Made by a program: the position numbers and the translations under genes. Shown in pieces: positions 63,601 to 64,000 of a stretch of 64,000 bases of DNA. How positions within the stretch are numbered: position 1 is the stretch's first letter; each line of letters starts with the position of its first letter. The stretch is taken from the NCBI GenBank assembly GCA_022266195.1, contig WHVY01000009.1, forward strand, positions 868,001 through 932,000, written 5' to 3'. The notes under the pieces were generated by a model. It made no database searches. It was given only the letters and a program-made list of their open reading frames with translations, and was not told where the DNA came from. Source of the stretch: Tetranychus cinnabarinus. Taxonomy: Eukaryota > Arthropoda > Arachnida > Trombidiformes > Tetranychidae.

Positions 63601-63651
63601 CAAGACATATATGACACCATACATGTAATTTCAAATGACTTTGGAAATTAA
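60637..63651 (+). CDS. LINE ORF2 endonuclease-reverse transcriptase
   Basis: A 1004-aa polyprotein. Residues ~1-215 are an exonuclease-endonuclease-phosphatase fold with IARNCQKMQ near the start, the metal-binding GDFN motif (IIQGDFNSQL), SHIDALLVS and a terminal RDHSTF. Residues ~400-700 are the reverse transcriptase: PDILT, IIPKSDGKRARLIQMQSFIS, GKSTISAIDTL, DISGAFDEIHH, GVPQGSILGPLLF and the catalytic TAYADDLFI. The C-terminal domain includes CICGQIQSPDNIHFLFHC, a Cys/His cluster common in I/R1/Jockey elements. The enzyme nicks target DNA and primes reverse transcription there. The ATG overlaps the ORF1 stop by 11 nt in a different frame, so translation probably depends on reinitiation or frameshifting. 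No RNase H domain was seen. All catalytic motifs look intact. Confidence 0.93.
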   Translation: MTTKFNIIARNCQKMQSKTLELLFNLKPDTIILIQEAQLTCIAAQDTKNYIFITHHLTVTAALRSSIKATHKLGNSTIANIVKVNGKKILLFNIYINPTTTQFELIQLLDEIIKTKKRYIDLPTIIQGDFNSQLSIWSPSYVQQTPKAILIKEMLEKCNVSLPYKPEHQYYTFKHYNDNTSHIDALLVSSKIKAEVTIITSNRDHSTFEAVCNIDDLCTLPDSSTTSSNTQANICKKKYINLLDNFLSEKYEFKTVDEIESFTYDFFKFALLAQKASETELKRPNLKKQLISHGMKMKLRKLVTKYNKTKDSNVKQKIVKVKMRMHELMQQKIVKKFSTQNAKPLWKNIKQLLLSTHEQETTEDFIQNCQQIQNEFNLSLENIKKANHNPKQSASTNYPSLDLPKILTILSKLNDSSPGPDILTKSETRSLITKHEDLFINLYNSCLVWSHFPTTWKITKMVIIPKSDGKRARLIQMQSFISKILEKIIAEIITELIPEETFCFQHAYLPGKSTISAIDTLLYPFIKNTNPRRGYFILQTDISGAFDEIHHEAILMNCLKYGVKQNLVKLLISYLSNRHTMLTYPQTKFKKQIKGVPQGSILGPLLFIIGINQALIEISKISPPYFDLEGKKSTRLMPELAPKISVTAYADDLFICFLLARTSIPRLKSTLTHIYENIDKALSITRLKISAEKTKIICNEPDFVGNRDILNLESKAVILGLPINLNRQARLFLDEETFFEKIRLKQKEYNFPIYLFSKIPAKIQRMISSAYIECHLTSFSPFLLPSLLSSPKFNKTLNRGAGILMDKAIKLKPCDRTYPSYLITNNTPANLKIFERALKFVCSNLNNQSTIKEWLTKNKPELLPSPTLGNEFKTWSKLKTIELSRIHLSSPVYTSPDASNHLILKLGINTGFDTINYKTRLILGVYNFLTKNKPCICGQIQSPDNIHFLFHCTHFERYRNTLKLISNGFKMSLKDLLLTKPKITDKFLQDIYDTIHVISNDFGN

Positions 63652-64000
63652 CCAAATTTATGTTTAAAATCAGAACAAATGCCCTTTCAATTTTTCCCCC
63701 ATCCTTACTCTAAACTTACAGAAACATTACTTCCTCTCAAAAAATCACAATATCATGTATAGATAGGTGGCTTAAGCCTATCCGAATCATATGATCACAT
63801 AACCAATAAAAAGATTTACTGGAAAGAAAAATATTTTTTGTTTACAAAAATACAAAGCAATTTAAGAAAATAATTTTGTCTTTTTAAGTTTAATTTTTTA
63901 ATACTTTTGTTCATCTAATTGTTAAATTGTTAAAATGCATGGGATTGTGTGTTAATCAGCTCAGTGAATATGACAAATTTGTACGTAAAATTTCCTTTTC
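63652..64000. other. LINE 3' UTR and right flank
   Basis: Non-coding. A small inverted repeat GATAGG...CCTATC lies at 63762-63782 around the palindrome GGCTTAAGCC, and could be a 3' structure recognised by the element's reverse transcriptase. AATAAA occurs near 63806. The boundary with unique flank is not clear. Confidence 0.45.

Larger units (their letters stand above)
59403..63835 (+). mobile_element. Apparently intact non-LTR retrotransposon (LINE, I/Jockey/R1-like group)
   Basis: A two-ORF LINE in plus orientation. ORF1 (59604-60647) encodes a zinc-knuckle RNA-binding protein and ORF2 (60637-63651) an apurinic-like endonuclease plus reverse transcriptase with a C-terminal CCHC-type cluster. 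Neither frame contains a stop or frameshift. This arrangement (EN upstream of RT, CCHC knuckles in ORF1, overlapping ORFs) is typical of the I, Jockey and R1 superfamilies; I cannot choose among them by eye. The outer limits are approximate: a hairpin at 59419-59443 is taken as near the 5' end, and the 3' UTR may run to about 63.83 kb. No target-site duplication was identified. Confidence 0.85.

Overview
This is an AT-rich (roughly two-thirds A+T) metazoan nuclear sequence with intron-split genes, GT-AG introns from under 100 bp to more than 5 kb, and many TC, GA and GAT microsatellites. The gene set (basigin, IP3 3-kinase, hillarin, neuropeptide F, Atg7, VGLL4/Tgi, PLBD-type phospholipase B-like proteins) points to an arthropod. 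A small-genome chelicerate such as a spider mite is my best guess, but that is inference.

Layout. 1.36-3.02 kb (+): basigin/neuroplastin-type immunoglobulin membrane protein. 4.99-11.02 kb (+): inositol-1,4,5-trisphosphate 3-kinase, six coding exons. 11.0-18.0 kb: gene-poor spacer with decayed repeats, a MITE-like inverted-repeat element, a perfect 21-bp inverted repeat and one weak small secreted-protein ORF on the minus strand. 18.02-31.22 kb (+): hillarin, a LIM plus transglutaminase-like (KY-type) cytoskeletal protein of about 842 aa in six exons. Two antisense items lie inside its long introns: a truncated DOMON/cytochrome b561 relic (19.1-19.8 kb) and a complete two-exon neuropeptide F precursor (26.37-26.74 kb). 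31.2-32.6 kb: a spacer with direct repeats and palindromes. 32.58-42.62 kb (+): Atg7 in fourteen exons, whose 5.5-kb intron 12 hosts an antisense single-exon secreted leucine-rich-repeat gene (36.63-37.96 kb). 43.16-45.02 kb (-): VGLL4/Tgi-like transcriptional cofactor with two Tondu motifs. 45-50 kb: low-complexity spacer. 50.23-51.95 kb (-) and 52.48-54.24 kb (+): a head-to-head pair of phospholipase B-like genes. 54.2-59.4 kb: spacer. 59.4-63.8 kb (+): an apparently intact non-LTR retrotransposon with a zinc-knuckle ORF1 overlapping an endonuclease/reverse-transcriptase ORF2.

The genes do not form one pathway. The main theme is nested antisense genes inside large introns, and short spacers carrying a repeated 11-bp CTCF-like motif. 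The most informative points are the neuropeptide F gene, whose diagnostic RPRF motif is split by an intron; a hillarin transglutaminase fold that appears to have lost its catalytic residues; the decayed b561 copy between direct repeats; and the intact LINE. All exon structures were assembled by hand from splice-site and reading-frame agreement, without transcripts or database searches.
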